Positions 1-7,399 of a stretch of DNA of 64,000 nucleotides are shown here, piece after piece. Origin of the DNA: Streptomyces sp. V4I2 (GTDB lineage Bacteria; Actinomycetota; Actinomycetes; Streptomycetales; Streptomycetaceae); assembly GCF_030817655.1 (NCBI RefSeq), contig NZ_JAUSZM010000003.1:2666001-2730000 (forward strand), given 5' to 3'. The translations under genes and the position numbers were made by a program. Every line of letters starts with the position of its first letter. Positions within the stretch are counted from its first letter, which is position 1. The notes under the pieces were generated by a model. The model had not been told where the DNA came from and made no database searches. It was given only the letters and a program-made list of their open reading frames with translations.

Positions 1-17
1 CCCACCTGCGCGGTTCC

Positions 18-734
18 TCAGTGCTGCGGCACCGCGCACCCGTCGGGACCGCAGGCGTCCGCGTCCCCCTGGTCGATCAGCTGCAGCGGCGGGCGCTCGC
101 CCCATGCCTGCGTCAGTGCCTGCGCGAAGACCTCGGCGGGCTGGGCGCCGGAGACGCCGTACTTGCGGTCGAGGACGAAGAAGGGCACGCCGTTGGCGCC
201 GAGCTCGGCGGCCTCGCGCTCGTCGGCGCGGACCTCGTCGGCGTAGGCGGTGGGGTCTGCGAGCACCCTGTGTACGTCGTCGGCGTCGAGGCCGGCGGCG
301 ACGGCCAGCTCGACCAGCCGCTCGTCGCCCTCCGAGTACACGGACCGCTCCTCGGCGAAGTTGGCCTTGTAGAGCCGGGCGAGGAGCTCGTCCTGGCGGC
401 CCTGCTCCTTGGCGAGGTGGAGGAGGCGGTGCATGTCGAAGGTGCTGCCGTGGTCACGGCCGTGGGTGCGGTACTCCAGTCCCTCGGCTGCGGCCTGCGC
501 ACCGAGGTTCTCCTCGCCTGCCTGGGCCTGCGCCTCGCTCATGCCGTACTTCTTGGTGAGCATGGTGATCACGGGCTGGATGTCCTGCTTGGCGCGGCCG
601 GGGTCCAGCTCGAAGGACCGGTGCACCACCTCGACCTGCTCGCGGTGCGGGAAGGCCTCCAGCGCCTTCTCGAAGCGGGCCTTGCCCACGTAGCACCAGG
701 GGCAGGCGATGTCCGACCAGATCTCGACGCGCAT
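18..734 (-). CDS. DsbA family oxidoreductase, FrnE-like
   Basis: A 238-residue thioredoxin-fold protein of the FrnE/DsbA family, expected to carry out thiol-disulfide exchange in the cytoplasm, since no signal peptide is visible. The active-site motif CPWC lies at residues 11-14, straight after the first strand (MRVEIWSD). GVPFF near the C-terminal end fits the cis-proline loop region of the fold, and an all-helical insert lies between. The reading frame stays open far upstream, but the ATG at 734 with GGAGAAAG ahead of it and the immediate thioredoxin-like start make this the true beginning. The C-terminus has two extra cysteines (ACGPDGC), which could be metal-binding or redox-active. The physiological substrate is unknown. 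Confidence 0.9.
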   Translation of the reverse strand: MRVEIWSDIACPWCYVGKARFEKALEAFPHREQVEVVHRSFELDPGRAKQDIQPVITMLTKKYGMSEAQAQAGEENLGAQAAAEGLEYRTHGRDHGSTFDMHRLLHLAKEQGRQDELLARLYKANFAEERSVYSEGDERLVELAVAAGLDADDVHRVLADPTAYADEVRADEREAAELGANGVPFFVLDRKYGVSGAQPAEVFAQALTQAWGERPPLQLIDQGDADACGPDGCAVPQH

Positions 735-789
735 GTTCTCGGCTTTCTCCAGGGTGTGCGGGGGCGGAGGCTGCCCTCCGGCGAGTGTA

Positions 790-799
790 TGAACGTTCA
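790..799. promoter_or_regulatory. Perfect palindrome TGAACGTTCA upstream of the FrnE-like gene
   Basis: TGAACGTTCA is a perfect 10 bp palindrome 56 bp upstream of the start of the DsbA-family gene, the right distance for an operator. No regulator can be assigned. Its role is inferred from position and symmetry only. Confidence 0.35.
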
Positions 800-915
800 A
801 GCAGCGTGGTTTCATTCCGCGGGGGCCGGGAGCGGGTGATGCCTGCGGCGGCCTGTGCGGGTGGGGTGGGGGTGCGCGTAGCGCCTTGCGTTGGGTGGTG
901 GGTCGGGGCCGCGCC

Positions 916-1005
916 GGGGGGTGTCCGTCCTCGGAACGGCGCGAAATCGGTCGGCCAGGGAGGTACCGGCGTTGACGCGCCAACCGCTGCGGGCGGACAC
1001 CCCCC
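916..1005. repeat. 12 bp inverted repeat with 66 bp loop
   Basis: GGGGGGTGTCCG at 916-927 is exactly complementary to CGGACACCCCCC at 994-1005. The loop holds a second short pairing (GGCGCG near 939 with CGCGCC near 976). The nested symmetry suggests a folded transcript, but it could also be a decayed mobile element. There is no protein signal. Confidence 0.45.
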
Positions 1006-1189
1006 GACACGCCCCCTTCCCGCCGTACGCGAGTGCAGGTGCGTGCGTCCACCTCTCGACCCACCGAGACGGGTCGTGGGCCGAGACCATCCCCCCGCCC
1101 CCACCCAACCCGCCGGGGACGCAACCCCGGCGAAGAGGTTTGCCTCTTGACCGACCGAGTCGGGTGGTGGGTGGGCATAGGCCGGGGGT

Positions 1190-1208
1190 CTGGGGGCGGA
1201 GCCCCCAG
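1190..1208 (-). terminator. Hairpin terminator of the GlxA-type regulator
   Basis: CTGGGGGC (1190-1197) pairs perfectly with GCCCCCAG (1201-1208) across a 3-nt loop, 30 bp past the stop of the regulator gene. It has no U-tract, as is usual for Streptomyces terminators. Confidence 0.55.
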
Positions 1209-1237
1209 CAGGCGCCCGCATCCGCGCCGGGTTGCCT

Positions 1238-2212
1238 TCAAGCGGCGGGGGCTCCCAGGCGGCTGAACTGCGCCCGGTACGCGCTCGGCGTCAGCCCGGT
1301 GCGCCGTACCAGGTGCGCCCGCAGCGAGTCGGCCGTGCCGAGGCCGCTGGCGTGGGCCACCTGGTCCATGGGCAGGCCGGTGGTTTCCAGGAGCTCCTTC
1401 GCCCGCTCGATGCGCTGGTGGAGCAGCCACTGGAGGGGGCTGACCCCGCTCTCGGCGTGGAAGCGGCGCGTGAGGGTGCGTACGGAGACTCCCGCGTGGC
1501 GGGCAAGATCGGTCAGGGTGAGCGGCTTGTCGAGGTTGCGCATGGCCCAGCCGCGGGTGTCGGCGCAGGCGGTGCCGCGCTCGGGCGGCAGCGGGGTCTG
1601 CGTGAACTGGGTCTGGCCGCCGGGGCGGACGGGGGCGACCAGGGCGAGGCGGGCGACCTGGTTGGCCGCGGCGGCGCCGTAGTCGGTGCGGATGATGTGC
1701 AGGCACAGGTCGATACCGGCGGCGTACCCGGAGGACGTCATGATCCGGCCGTCCTGCACGTAGAGGACGTCGCCGGTGACGTCGACCGCCGGGTAGCGCT
1801 CGCGCAGCTCGTCGGCCTGGTTCCAGTACGTGGTGGCCCGGCGGCCGTCCAGCAGACCCGCCTCGGCCAGGACGAACGCGCCGCTGCAGATGGACGCGAT
1901 CCGCTTGCCCGCGGCGGCGGCCTCGCGCACGGCGGCCACCGTGCGCGGGTCGGGCACGTACCGCTGTCCGGTGCCTACGACGACGGCCATGTCCGCCGCC
2001 CGTACCGCCTCCAGCCCGTGCCGTACCTGGAGGTCGAGGCCTCCGGTGGTGGGGACGAGGCCCGGCTCGGGGGCGCAGATGACCACCTCGTAGCCCGGAC
2101 CGCCGTCGATCTCCACCCGCTCGAAGAGGAGTTCCGGGATGGCCAGGTTGAACATCGAGACGGGCGTCGCCGCGATGACGGCGACACGGCGGGGACCACG
2201 CGGACGGGCCAT
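1238..2212 (-). CDS. GlxA family transcriptional regulator (DJ-1/PfpI domain plus AraC HTH)
   Basis: A 324-residue regulator. The first ~200 residues form a DJ-1/PfpI-like domain starting RRVAVIAATPVSMFNLAIPE and including the nucleophile-elbow region ICSGAFVLAEAGLLDGRRAT. The C-terminal ~100 residues form an AraC-type double helix-turn-helix (DLARHAGVSVRTLTRRF). The start at 2212 is supported by GGAGG eight bases upstream. It is divergent from the DHA2 exporter at 2341 with 128 bp between, so it probably controls that transporter. The ligand is unknown. GlxA-type regulators often sense small amines or carbonyl compounds, but nothing here fixes the ligand. Confidence 0.9.
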   Translation of the reverse strand: MARPRGPRRVAVIAATPVSMFNLAIPELLFERVEIDGGPGYEVVICAPEPGLVPTTGGLDLQVRHGLEAVRAADMAVVVGTGQRYVPDPRTVAAVREAAAAGKRIASICSGAFVLAEAGLLDGRRATTYWNQADELRERYPAVDVTGDVLYVQDGRIMTSSGYAAGIDLCLHIIRTDYGAAAANQVARLALVAPVRPGGQTQFTQTPLPPERGTACADTRGWAMRNLDKPLTLTDLARHAGVSVRTLTRRFHAESGVSPLQWLLHQRIERAKELLETTGLPMDQVAHASGLGTADSLRAHLVRRTGLTPSAYRAQFSRLGAPAA

Positions 2213-2340
2213 GGCCAGAACCTCCGGACGTGTGGCGTTCAGGCCACTACTGTACGCCGCCGGAGATCAGCAGCATGGAGGGCATGTCGACGAATCACCT
2301 CACCGGGAGCGATGAACGCAGGAGTGACAATGGGGAGTTG

Positions 2341-3678
2341 ATGCCCAAGAAACCCTCCCCTGCCCCTTCTCCCTCTCTCACCCTCGCCGCCGCCCTCCTC
2401 GGTTTCGCGCTGATCACCCTGGACGCGTCCGTCGTGAACGTGGCGCTGCCGTCCATCGGCTCCGCCCTCGGCGGCGGGATGTCCGGCCTCCAGTGGGTGG
2501 TGGACGCCTACACGCTCGCCTTCGCCGCCCTGATGCTGTCCACCGGCGCCTTCTCGGACCGGGCCGGGGCGAGCCGGGCGTACGCGATCGGCATCACGGT
2601 GTTCACGCTGGCCTCCGCGGCCTGCGGTCTCGCGCCGACCCTGCCGACGCTGATCGGTGCGCGCGTGCTGCAGGGCGTGGCGGCGGCCGTGGTGCTGCCG
2701 GCCTCGCTGGCGCTGGTGCGGCAGGCGTACGGGGATCCCGCGCGGCGGGCGCGTGCGGTGGCCACGTGGGCGGCGGGCGGTGCCGTGGCGGTGGCGCTGG
2801 GCCCCGTGGCGGGCGGTGTGCTGACGACCGCCTGGGACTGGCGGGGCATCTTCTTCATCAACCTGCCGCTGGGCGCGGTGGCCCTCGCCCTGCTGGTGCG
2901 CGCACCGCGGTCGCAGCGGCGCCCGGCACCCCTCGACCTGCCCGGCCAGCTGACGGCGGTCGTCGCCCTCACGGCGCTGACGTTCGCGGTGATCGAGGGT
3001 GGGCGGACGGGTCTGGTGGCCCTGGCGGTGGCCGTCGCGGCAGGCGTGGCCTTCTTCCGCGTCGAGGCACGGCAGCCGCATCCCGTCGTACCGCTCGGCC
3101 TGTTCCGCGACCGGGCCGTGTCCGTGGCCGTCGCGGCGGGGGCGGCGTGCAACGTGGCCTTCTACGGCGTGGTGTTCCTCTTCTCCCTCTTCTTCCAGCA
3201 GGTCCAGGGCCACTCCGCGCTCTACGCCGGCCTGATGTTCCTGCCGATGACCGGACTGATCGCGGTGACGAACGTACTGTCGGGGAAGCTGGCGGACCGG
3301 TACGGGCCGCGGGTGCCGATGCTGGCGGGCCAGGGCCTGGCGGCGGCCGGACTGCTCGTTCTCCTGTACGTCGACAGCGCCACGTCCCCCGCCCTGGTGG
3401 CCGCGCTCCTCGTCCCCATGGCGCTCGGCTGCGCCCTCACGGTGCCGCCGCTGACGGCCATGATGCTGGACGCGGTTCCGGCCGAGCGGGCCGGCCTGGC
3501 GGCGGGGGTGCTCAACGCGGCGCGGCAGGTGGCCGGAGGGCTCGGCATCGCCGTGTTCGGGGCGCTGGTCTCCGGCGGTTTCGAGGCGGGGATGCGGGTG
3601 AGCCTCGGCATCGGCGCGGCCCTGCTCGGGGTGACGGGTGCGCTCAGCTTCCGTCTCGCAGGTCGCGCGGCCAGCTAG
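2341..3678 (+). CDS. MFS transporter, DHA2 (EmrB/QacA-like) drug exporter
   Basis: A 445-residue polytopic membrane protein. Motif C-like LDASVVNVALPSIG lies in helix 1, a motif-A-like loop reads DRAGASRAYAIG, and ARVLQGVAAAVVLPASLALV sits in helix 4, all typical of proton-driven DHA2 exporters with 12-14 helices. GGGGAG sits just before the ATG at 2341. In-frame starts at 2230 and 2284 would add a charged, non-membrane extension and are less likely. It is divergently paired with the GlxA-type regulator. Its 3' end overlaps the convergent DUF1349 gene by 35 bp. The substrate cannot be read from the sequence. Confidence 0.88.
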   Translation: MPKKPSPAPSPSLTLAAALLGFALITLDASVVNVALPSIGSALGGGMSGLQWVVDAYTLAFAALMLSTGAFSDRAGASRAYAIGITVFTLASAACGLAPTLPTLIGARVLQGVAAAVVLPASLALVRQAYGDPARRARAVATWAAGGAVAVALGPVAGGVLTTAWDWRGIFFINLPLGAVALALLVRAPRSQRRPAPLDLPGQLTAVVALTALTFAVIEGGRTGLVALAVAVAAGVAFFRVEARQPHPVVPLGLFRDRAVSVAVAAGAACNVAFYGVVFLFSLFFQQVQGHSALYAGLMFLPMTGLIAVTNVLSGKLADRYGPRVPMLAGQGLAAAGLLVLLYVDSATSPALVAALLVPMALGCALTVPPLTAMMLDAVPAERAGLAAGVLNAARQVAGGLGIAVFGALVSGGFEAGMRVSLGIGAALLGVTGALSFRLAGRAAS

Positions 3679-4246
3679 GCCGGAACTCGATGTGGTCGTA
3701 CGTCACCACGCAGCCCTCCCCCATCGGCGACTGCGCCATGAACCCGACCAGGGCCGCCCCGGTCTCCTTCTCGTCCCCCAGCGTGAAGAGCCGGACGAAG
3801 GTCCAGCGCTTCCCGTCCCGGGAGGCGTGAAAGGCGAAGGCGCGGCCGGTCCGGCTCACCCGGAGCCAGACGGAACTGCCCTCCACCGTCCAGGCGTTGG
3901 CGTCGTCGGAGTGTCCCCGGGTGACCACCGTGCAGACGGTGGGCACATCCGGGGAGAACTCCAGACACAGCTTGGCCCAGGCCCGCTCACCGACATGGAC
4001 GTACAACGCCCCGGCGTCGAAGGCCCCGCCGAACCCCACGGTGACGCGAGCGATCAGCTGGAAATCCCCTTCGGGGGCACCCAGCAGCCGCGGTGCGTCG
4101 GATGCGGGGTCCAGCCCTTCACCGGTGGGCGGCACGAACCGGTCCTGGCGGGGCCCGGCCCACCCGGTGAGGACACCGTCCTCGTGAGACCAGCTGCCGT
4201 CCGGCCCGTAGGTACGGAGGGGAAAGGGGAGTTCAGGAATTTCCAC
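3644..4246 (-). CDS. DUF1349 domain-containing protein
   Basis: A 200-residue cytoplasmic protein with the concanavalin-like beta-sandwich signature of DUF1349: DFQLIARVTVGFGGAFDAGALYVHV, then AWAKLCLEFSPDVPTVCTVVTRGHSDDAN and ASRDGKRWTFVRLF (shown in pieces). Related proteins are annotated as regulators of secondary glycolysis enzymes, but their biochemical role is unclear. The start is a GTG at 4246 with a weak upstream AGGT. It converges on the exporter gene and overlaps its last 35 bp, an arrangement that can cause mutual transcription interference. Confidence 0.85.
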   Translation of the reverse strand: MEIPELPFPLRTYGPDGSWSHEDGVLTGWAGPRQDRFVPPTGEGLDPASDAPRLLGAPEGDFQLIARVTVGFGGAFDAGALYVHVGERAWAKLCLEFSPDVPTVCTVVTRGHSDDANAWTVEGSSVWLRVSRTGRAFAFHASRDGKRWTFVRLFTLGDEKETGAALVGFMAQSPMGEGCVVTYDHIEFRPSWPRDLRDGS

Positions 4247-4277
4247 GTCCGGTACCTATCATCCCAGGGCAAGTGCA

Positions 4278-4345
4278 CGCCCCCTCAGGGGCGCGGGGAA
4301 CTGCGCGACCAGCCGCAACCGGCCCGCAGCCCGCGAACAATCGCA
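4278..4345. repeat. Streptomyces-type dispersed GGGGCGCGGGG element, copy 1
   Basis: The segment has a CCCCTGAGGGG-like stem (CCCCTCAGGGG) leading into GGGGCGCGGGGAACTGCGCG and ACCAGCCGCAACC. The same core order, GGGGCGCGGGG then GCGCGACCAGCCACA, recurs near 27353-27415. From general knowledge, such short GC-rich intergenic elements are scattered through many Streptomyces chromosomes. It lies between the DUF1349 start and the dehydrogenase stop and may end transcription. Confidence 0.55.
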
Positions 4346-4357
4346 ACCCCTACGGCG

Positions 4358-5887
4358 CTACCGTTCCAAACGCCCGTTGAACCGACGAGGCAGCCCCAGC
4401 GGATTCTCGTCCCGAAGCTCCGCGGGAAGCAGCGCTGCCGGCGCATTCTGATACGCCACCGGCCGCAGCCACCGCTCGATAGCCGTACCGCCGACAGACG
4501 TGGACGTCGACGTCGTGGCCGGGTACGGCCCGCCGTGATGCTGGGCCGGAGCCACGGCAACGCCCGTGGGCCACGCGTTCACCAGCACACGACCGGCAAG
4601 CGGTGTCAGCTCCGCCAGGATCTCCGCGCCACGGCCCTCTCCGGCCGCCTCCTCCGTCGACAGATGAACCGTCGCCGTGAGGTTGCCCGGCAGACGGGAC
4701 AGCACGGCCTGCGCCTCGGCGTCGTCCTCGTAGCGGGCCACGACCGTGACCGGACCGAAGCACTCCTCCAGGAGAAGGTCGTACGCCCCCTCGCTGGCCA
4801 GCTTCTCCGCGGCCACCGTCAGGAAGCCCGCGCTCACCGTGTGCTCACCGCCGGCGCCCGGCGTCACCGGCGTGTCGACGTCGGGGAGTTCGGCCCGCTC
4901 GGCGACGCCCGCGACGAAGTTGTCCCGCATGCGGTGGTCGAGGAGCACCCCGGCCTCGGTGTCGCTGACGGCGTCGGTCAGGGACTTCAGCAGACGGTCG
5001 CCCGACGCACCGGCCGGAGCCAGCACCAGGCCCGGCTTCACGCAGAACTGGCCCACACCCAGCGTCATGGAACCGGCGAGGCCCGCACCGATCGCCTCGG
5101 CACGTTCGGCCGCGGCCGCCTCCGTGATCACGACGGGGTTCAGCGAGCCCAGCTCGCCGTGGAACGGGATCGGCACCGGCCGCGCGGCCGCCGCGTCGAA
5201 GAGGGCACGTCCGCCCCGGATGGAACCGGTGAAGCCCGCGGCGGTGACCAGCGGGTGCTTGATCAGCTCGATGCCCGCCTCGAAGCCGTGCACGAGGCCG
5301 ATGACACCTTCGGGGATGCCCTGTGCGGCGGCGGCCCGGCGAAGGACGGACGCGACCAGCTCGGACAGGCCCGGGTGGTCCGGGTGGGCCTTGACGACGA
5401 CCGGGCAGCCCGCGCCCAGCGCGCTCGCGGTGTCGCCGCCGGCGACCGAGAAGGCGAAGGGGAAGTTGGAGGCCGAGTAGACGGCGACGACGCCGAGCGA
5501 CACCTTGTAGCGGCGCAGGTCCGGGATCGGCGGGGTCGCGGTGTCGTCGGGGTGGTTGATGACGACGTCGAGGAAGGCGCCCTCGTCGACGATGTCCGCG
5601 AAGGCCCGCAGCTGGTAGCAGGTGCGGGCGAGTTCGCCGGTCAGCCGGACCGGGCCGAGCGCGGTCTCGGCGTCGGCGGCCTCGACGAGGTGGTCCTTGG
5701 ACGCCTCGAGGCCGTCGGCGGCGGCGCGCAGGAACGCCGAGCGGACCGCGCGGTCGGCGAGGGCGCTCCGCGCGGCGTGCGCGGCGCGGACGGTGGTGTC
5801 CACCTCCTGGGCTGTGGCCTCCACCGCAACCTGCTCACGCTGCTTCCCGGTTCGGGGGTCGACACTCCAGACTGGTGCTGCTGCCAC
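4358..5887 (-). CDS. Aldehyde dehydrogenase, probable 2,5-dioxovalerate (alpha-ketoglutaric semialdehyde) dehydrogenase
   Basis: A 509-residue NAD(P)-dependent aldehyde dehydrogenase. Visible catalytic features are Asn141 in SASNFPFAF, Glu245 in FHGELGSLNPV and the nucleophile Cys282 in GVGQFCVKPG. The SASNFPFAFSVAGGDTASAL and GSLNP motifs are typical of the alpha-ketoglutaric semialdehyde dehydrogenase branch, which makes 2-oxoglutarate in the last step of oxidative uronate and pentose pathways. The GTG at 5887 is chosen because GGAGGGA lies 7 bp upstream; the earlier GTG at 5902 has no such site. It is divergent from the IclR regulator. It would take the product of KdgD, encoded 40 kb away. 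Confidence 0.85.
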   Translation of the reverse strand: MAAAPVWSVDPRTGKQREQVAVEATAQEVDTTVRAAHAARSALADRAVRSAFLRAAADGLEASKDHLVEAADAETALGPVRLTGELARTCYQLRAFADIVDEGAFLDVVINHPDDTATPPIPDLRRYKVSLGVVAVYSASNFPFAFSVAGGDTASALGAGCPVVVKAHPDHPGLSELVASVLRRAAAAQGIPEGVIGLVHGFEAGIELIKHPLVTAAGFTGSIRGGRALFDAAAARPVPIPFHGELGSLNPVVITEAAAAERAEAIGAGLAGSMTLGVGQFCVKPGLVLAPAGASGDRLLKSLTDAVSDTEAGVLLDHRMRDNFVAGVAERAELPDVDTPVTPGAGGEHTVSAGFLTVAAEKLASEGAYDLLLEECFGPVTVVARYEDDAEAQAVLSRLPGNLTATVHLSTEEAAGEGRGAEILAELTPLAGRVLVNAWPTGVAVAPAQHHGGPYPATTSTSTSVGGTAIERWLRPVAYQNAPAALLPAELRDENPLGLPRRFNGRLER

Positions 5888-5963
5888 CGCGGGTCCCTCC
5901 ACATTGATTTGCTGTCGGCCTATTGCCGCTTATTGCCGCAGTATCTAAGGTCATCCACCAGGT

Positions 5964-5981
5964 CGTTCGATATGCTGAACG
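5964..5981. promoter_or_regulatory. Putative IclR operator in the divergent promoter region
   Basis: CGTTC (5964-5968) and GAACG (5977-5981) form an inverted repeat around GATATGCT. It sits between the divergent dehydrogenase and IclR genes in the only AT-rich stretch of the gap. A tandem TTATTGCCGC-like repeat lies at 5921-5940. Size and shape suit an IclR dimer site. Binding is inferred. Confidence 0.5.
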
Positions 5982-6044
5982 CTGTCTCTGATGATGAATA
6001 TGCTGTCGGAGACTATTTCCCGTCGAACGAAGGGGTCAAGGGCG

Positions 6045-6818
6045 ATGTCGGCAGCCGAGACAGGCGGCGGGGCGCAGGTCAAGTCCGCGGTACGGACCGT
6101 TGAGCTGCTGGAGTACTTCGCCGGACGCCCTGGTATGCACTCCCTCGCGGCGGTCCAGGAGGCCGTCGGGTACCCCAAGTCCAGTCTGTACATGCTACTG
6201 CGCACGCTCGTGGAGCTGGGCTGGGTGGAGACGGACGCGACGGGCACGCGGTACGGCATCGGGGTGCGGGCGCTGCTGGTCGGCACCTCGTACATCGACG
6301 GCGACGAGGTGGTCGCGGTGGCCCGTCCCACGCTGGACCGGCTGTCGGACGACACGACGGAGACGATCCACCTGGCCCGCCTGGACGGCACGAACGTCGT
6401 CTATCTCGCCACCCGCCAGTCGCAGCACTATCTGCGCCCCTTCACCCGGGTCGGCCGCCGGCTGCCCGCGCACTCCACGTCCCTGGGCAAGGCGCTGCTG
6501 AGCACCTACTCGGACGAGCAGGTCCGCAAGATGCTGCCCGAGACGCTGCCGGCCCTGACCGAGCACACCATCACCGACCGGGAGAAGCTCATCGAGGAGC
6601 TGCACCAGGTGCGGGAGCAGGGCTTCGCGGTGGACCGCGAGGAGAACACCCTGGGGCTGCGCTGCTTCGGCGTGGCGATCCCGTACCGCACTCCCGCGCG
6701 CGACGCGATCAGCTGCTCGGTGCCGGTGGCGCGGCTCACGCCCGCGCACGAGCAGATGGTGAAGGACGCCTTGTTCGACGCCCGCGACCGGCTGACACTC
6801 GCCACCCGGAGGCTCTGA
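6045..6818 (+). CDS. IclR family transcriptional regulator
   Basis: A 257-residue regulator. The N-terminal winged helix spans about residues 15-75 (SAVRTVELLEYFAGRPG, then AVQEAVGYPKSSLYMLLRTL). The C-terminal IclR effector domain runs from about 90 to 250 and includes RRLPAHSTSLGKALLS and the C-terminal GLRCFGVAIP segment. The start at 6045 follows AAGGG and begins just before the conserved domain; a further 18 codons upstream are open but lack a site. KdgR-type IclR proteins commonly control pectin and uronate genes. With the adjacent semialdehyde dehydrogenase, this one is a candidate sensor of a uronate-pathway intermediate. Confidence 0.9.
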   Translation: MSAAETGGGAQVKSAVRTVELLEYFAGRPGMHSLAAVQEAVGYPKSSLYMLLRTLVELGWVETDATGTRYGIGVRALLVGTSYIDGDEVVAVARPTLDRLSDDTTETIHLARLDGTNVVYLATRQSQHYLRPFTRVGRRLPAHSTSLGKALLSTYSDEQVRKMLPETLPALTEHTITDREKLIEELHQVREQGFAVDREENTLGLRCFGVAIPYRTPARDAISCSVPVARLTPAHEQMVKDALFDARDRLTLATRRL

Positions 6819-6821
6819 ACC

Positions 6822-7295
6822 ATGCAGGTCGCACTCCGCGACGTCCACGACAGCGACCTGCCGGTCTTCTTCCGGCAGCTCAACGACCCGGAGGCCCTGC
6901 GCATGGCGGCCTTCACCCCGCGGGATCCGGCCGACTGGGACGCCTTCGAGGCCCGGTGGAAACAGCAGCGGTTGTCGGCCGTCGTGGTGGCGCGGACCGT
7001 CCTCGCGGACGGTGACGTGGTGGGCAGCGCGGCGGTCTACGGGGAGCCGGGCGAGCGCGAAGTGACGTACTGGATCGACCGCACGTACTGGGGCCGGGGC
7101 ATCGCCACCGCCGCCCTGGGCGATCTGCTGGCCGAGGTACCGGAGCGCCCGCTGTACGCCCGCGCCGCCGCCGACAACGAGGGGTCCCTGCGGGTCCTCA
7201 CGAAGTGCGGCTTCCGCCTGACCGCGCACGCCACGGGGTACGCGAACGCCCGCGGCGAGGAGATCGACGAGGTCGTGCTGAGGCTGGAGGGCTGA
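6822..7295 (+). CDS. GNAT family N-acetyltransferase
   Basis: A 157-residue acetyl-CoA-dependent acetyltransferase of the RimJ/RimL-like GNAT group. The acetyl-CoA pyrophosphate loop is WGRGIATAAL near residues 89-98, followed by NEGSLRVLTKCGFRLTAHA, the usual Asn-rich motif B. The start lies 3 bp after the IclR stop, with GGAGG inside the end of the IclR gene, so the two are cotranscribed. The substrate is unknown; metabolic detoxification is as likely as protein acetylation. Confidence 0.87.
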   Translation: MQVALRDVHDSDLPVFFRQLNDPEALRMAAFTPRDPADWDAFEARWKQQRLSAVVVARTVLADGDVVGSAAVYGEPGEREVTYWIDRTYWGRGIATAALGDLLAEVPERPLYARAAADNEGSLRVLTKCGFRLTAHATGYANARGEEIDEVVLRLEG

Positions 7296-7360
7296 GGGCG
7301 GCCGAGCCGTTCCGCGCGGGGGCGGGCTTCATGAACTCCCGATGAGAAATCCGGCGGAAG

Positions 7361-7387
7361 GGAACGTTCCGCTCGCTCCCGCTCGTC
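7361..7387 (+). promoter_or_regulatory. Possible ECF-type promoter and palindrome before the penicillin-binding protein gene
   Basis: GGAACGTTCC (7361-7370) is a perfect palindrome and contains GGAAC, the classic -35 of SigE-type envelope-stress sigma factors. CGTC follows at 7384-7387, 18 bp after GGAAC. The spacing is slightly long and the leader to the ATG at 7400 would be only a few bases, so this is tentative. Confidence 0.35.
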
Positions 7388-7399
7388 CTTCTGAGCGGG

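Larger units (their letters stand above)
735..1237. other. Intergenic region without a supported gene, rich in repeats
   Basis: About 500 bp upstream of the FrnE-like gene and downstream of the GlxA-type regulator. Open frames exist on both strands, but they show no ribosome site and no recognisable protein. It contains a perfect 10 bp palindrome (790-799), a 12 bp inverted repeat (916-927 with 994-1005), a terminator hairpin (1190-1208), and repeated GGGTGGTGGGT blocks near 893 and 1162. A structured leader or small RNA is possible but not demonstrated. Confidence 0.6.

Noticed and set aside
735..1706. Open frame extending the FrnE-like protein to about 560 residues
   Set aside because: The extra 324 residues are arginine/proline-rich with no domain, cross another gene antisense, and the ATG at 734 has a good ribosome site and a canonical thioredoxin start.
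3638..6103. 821-residue plus-strand frame through the DUF1349 and dehydrogenase genes
   Set aside because: It is antisense to two well-supported genes, with no recognisable domain.
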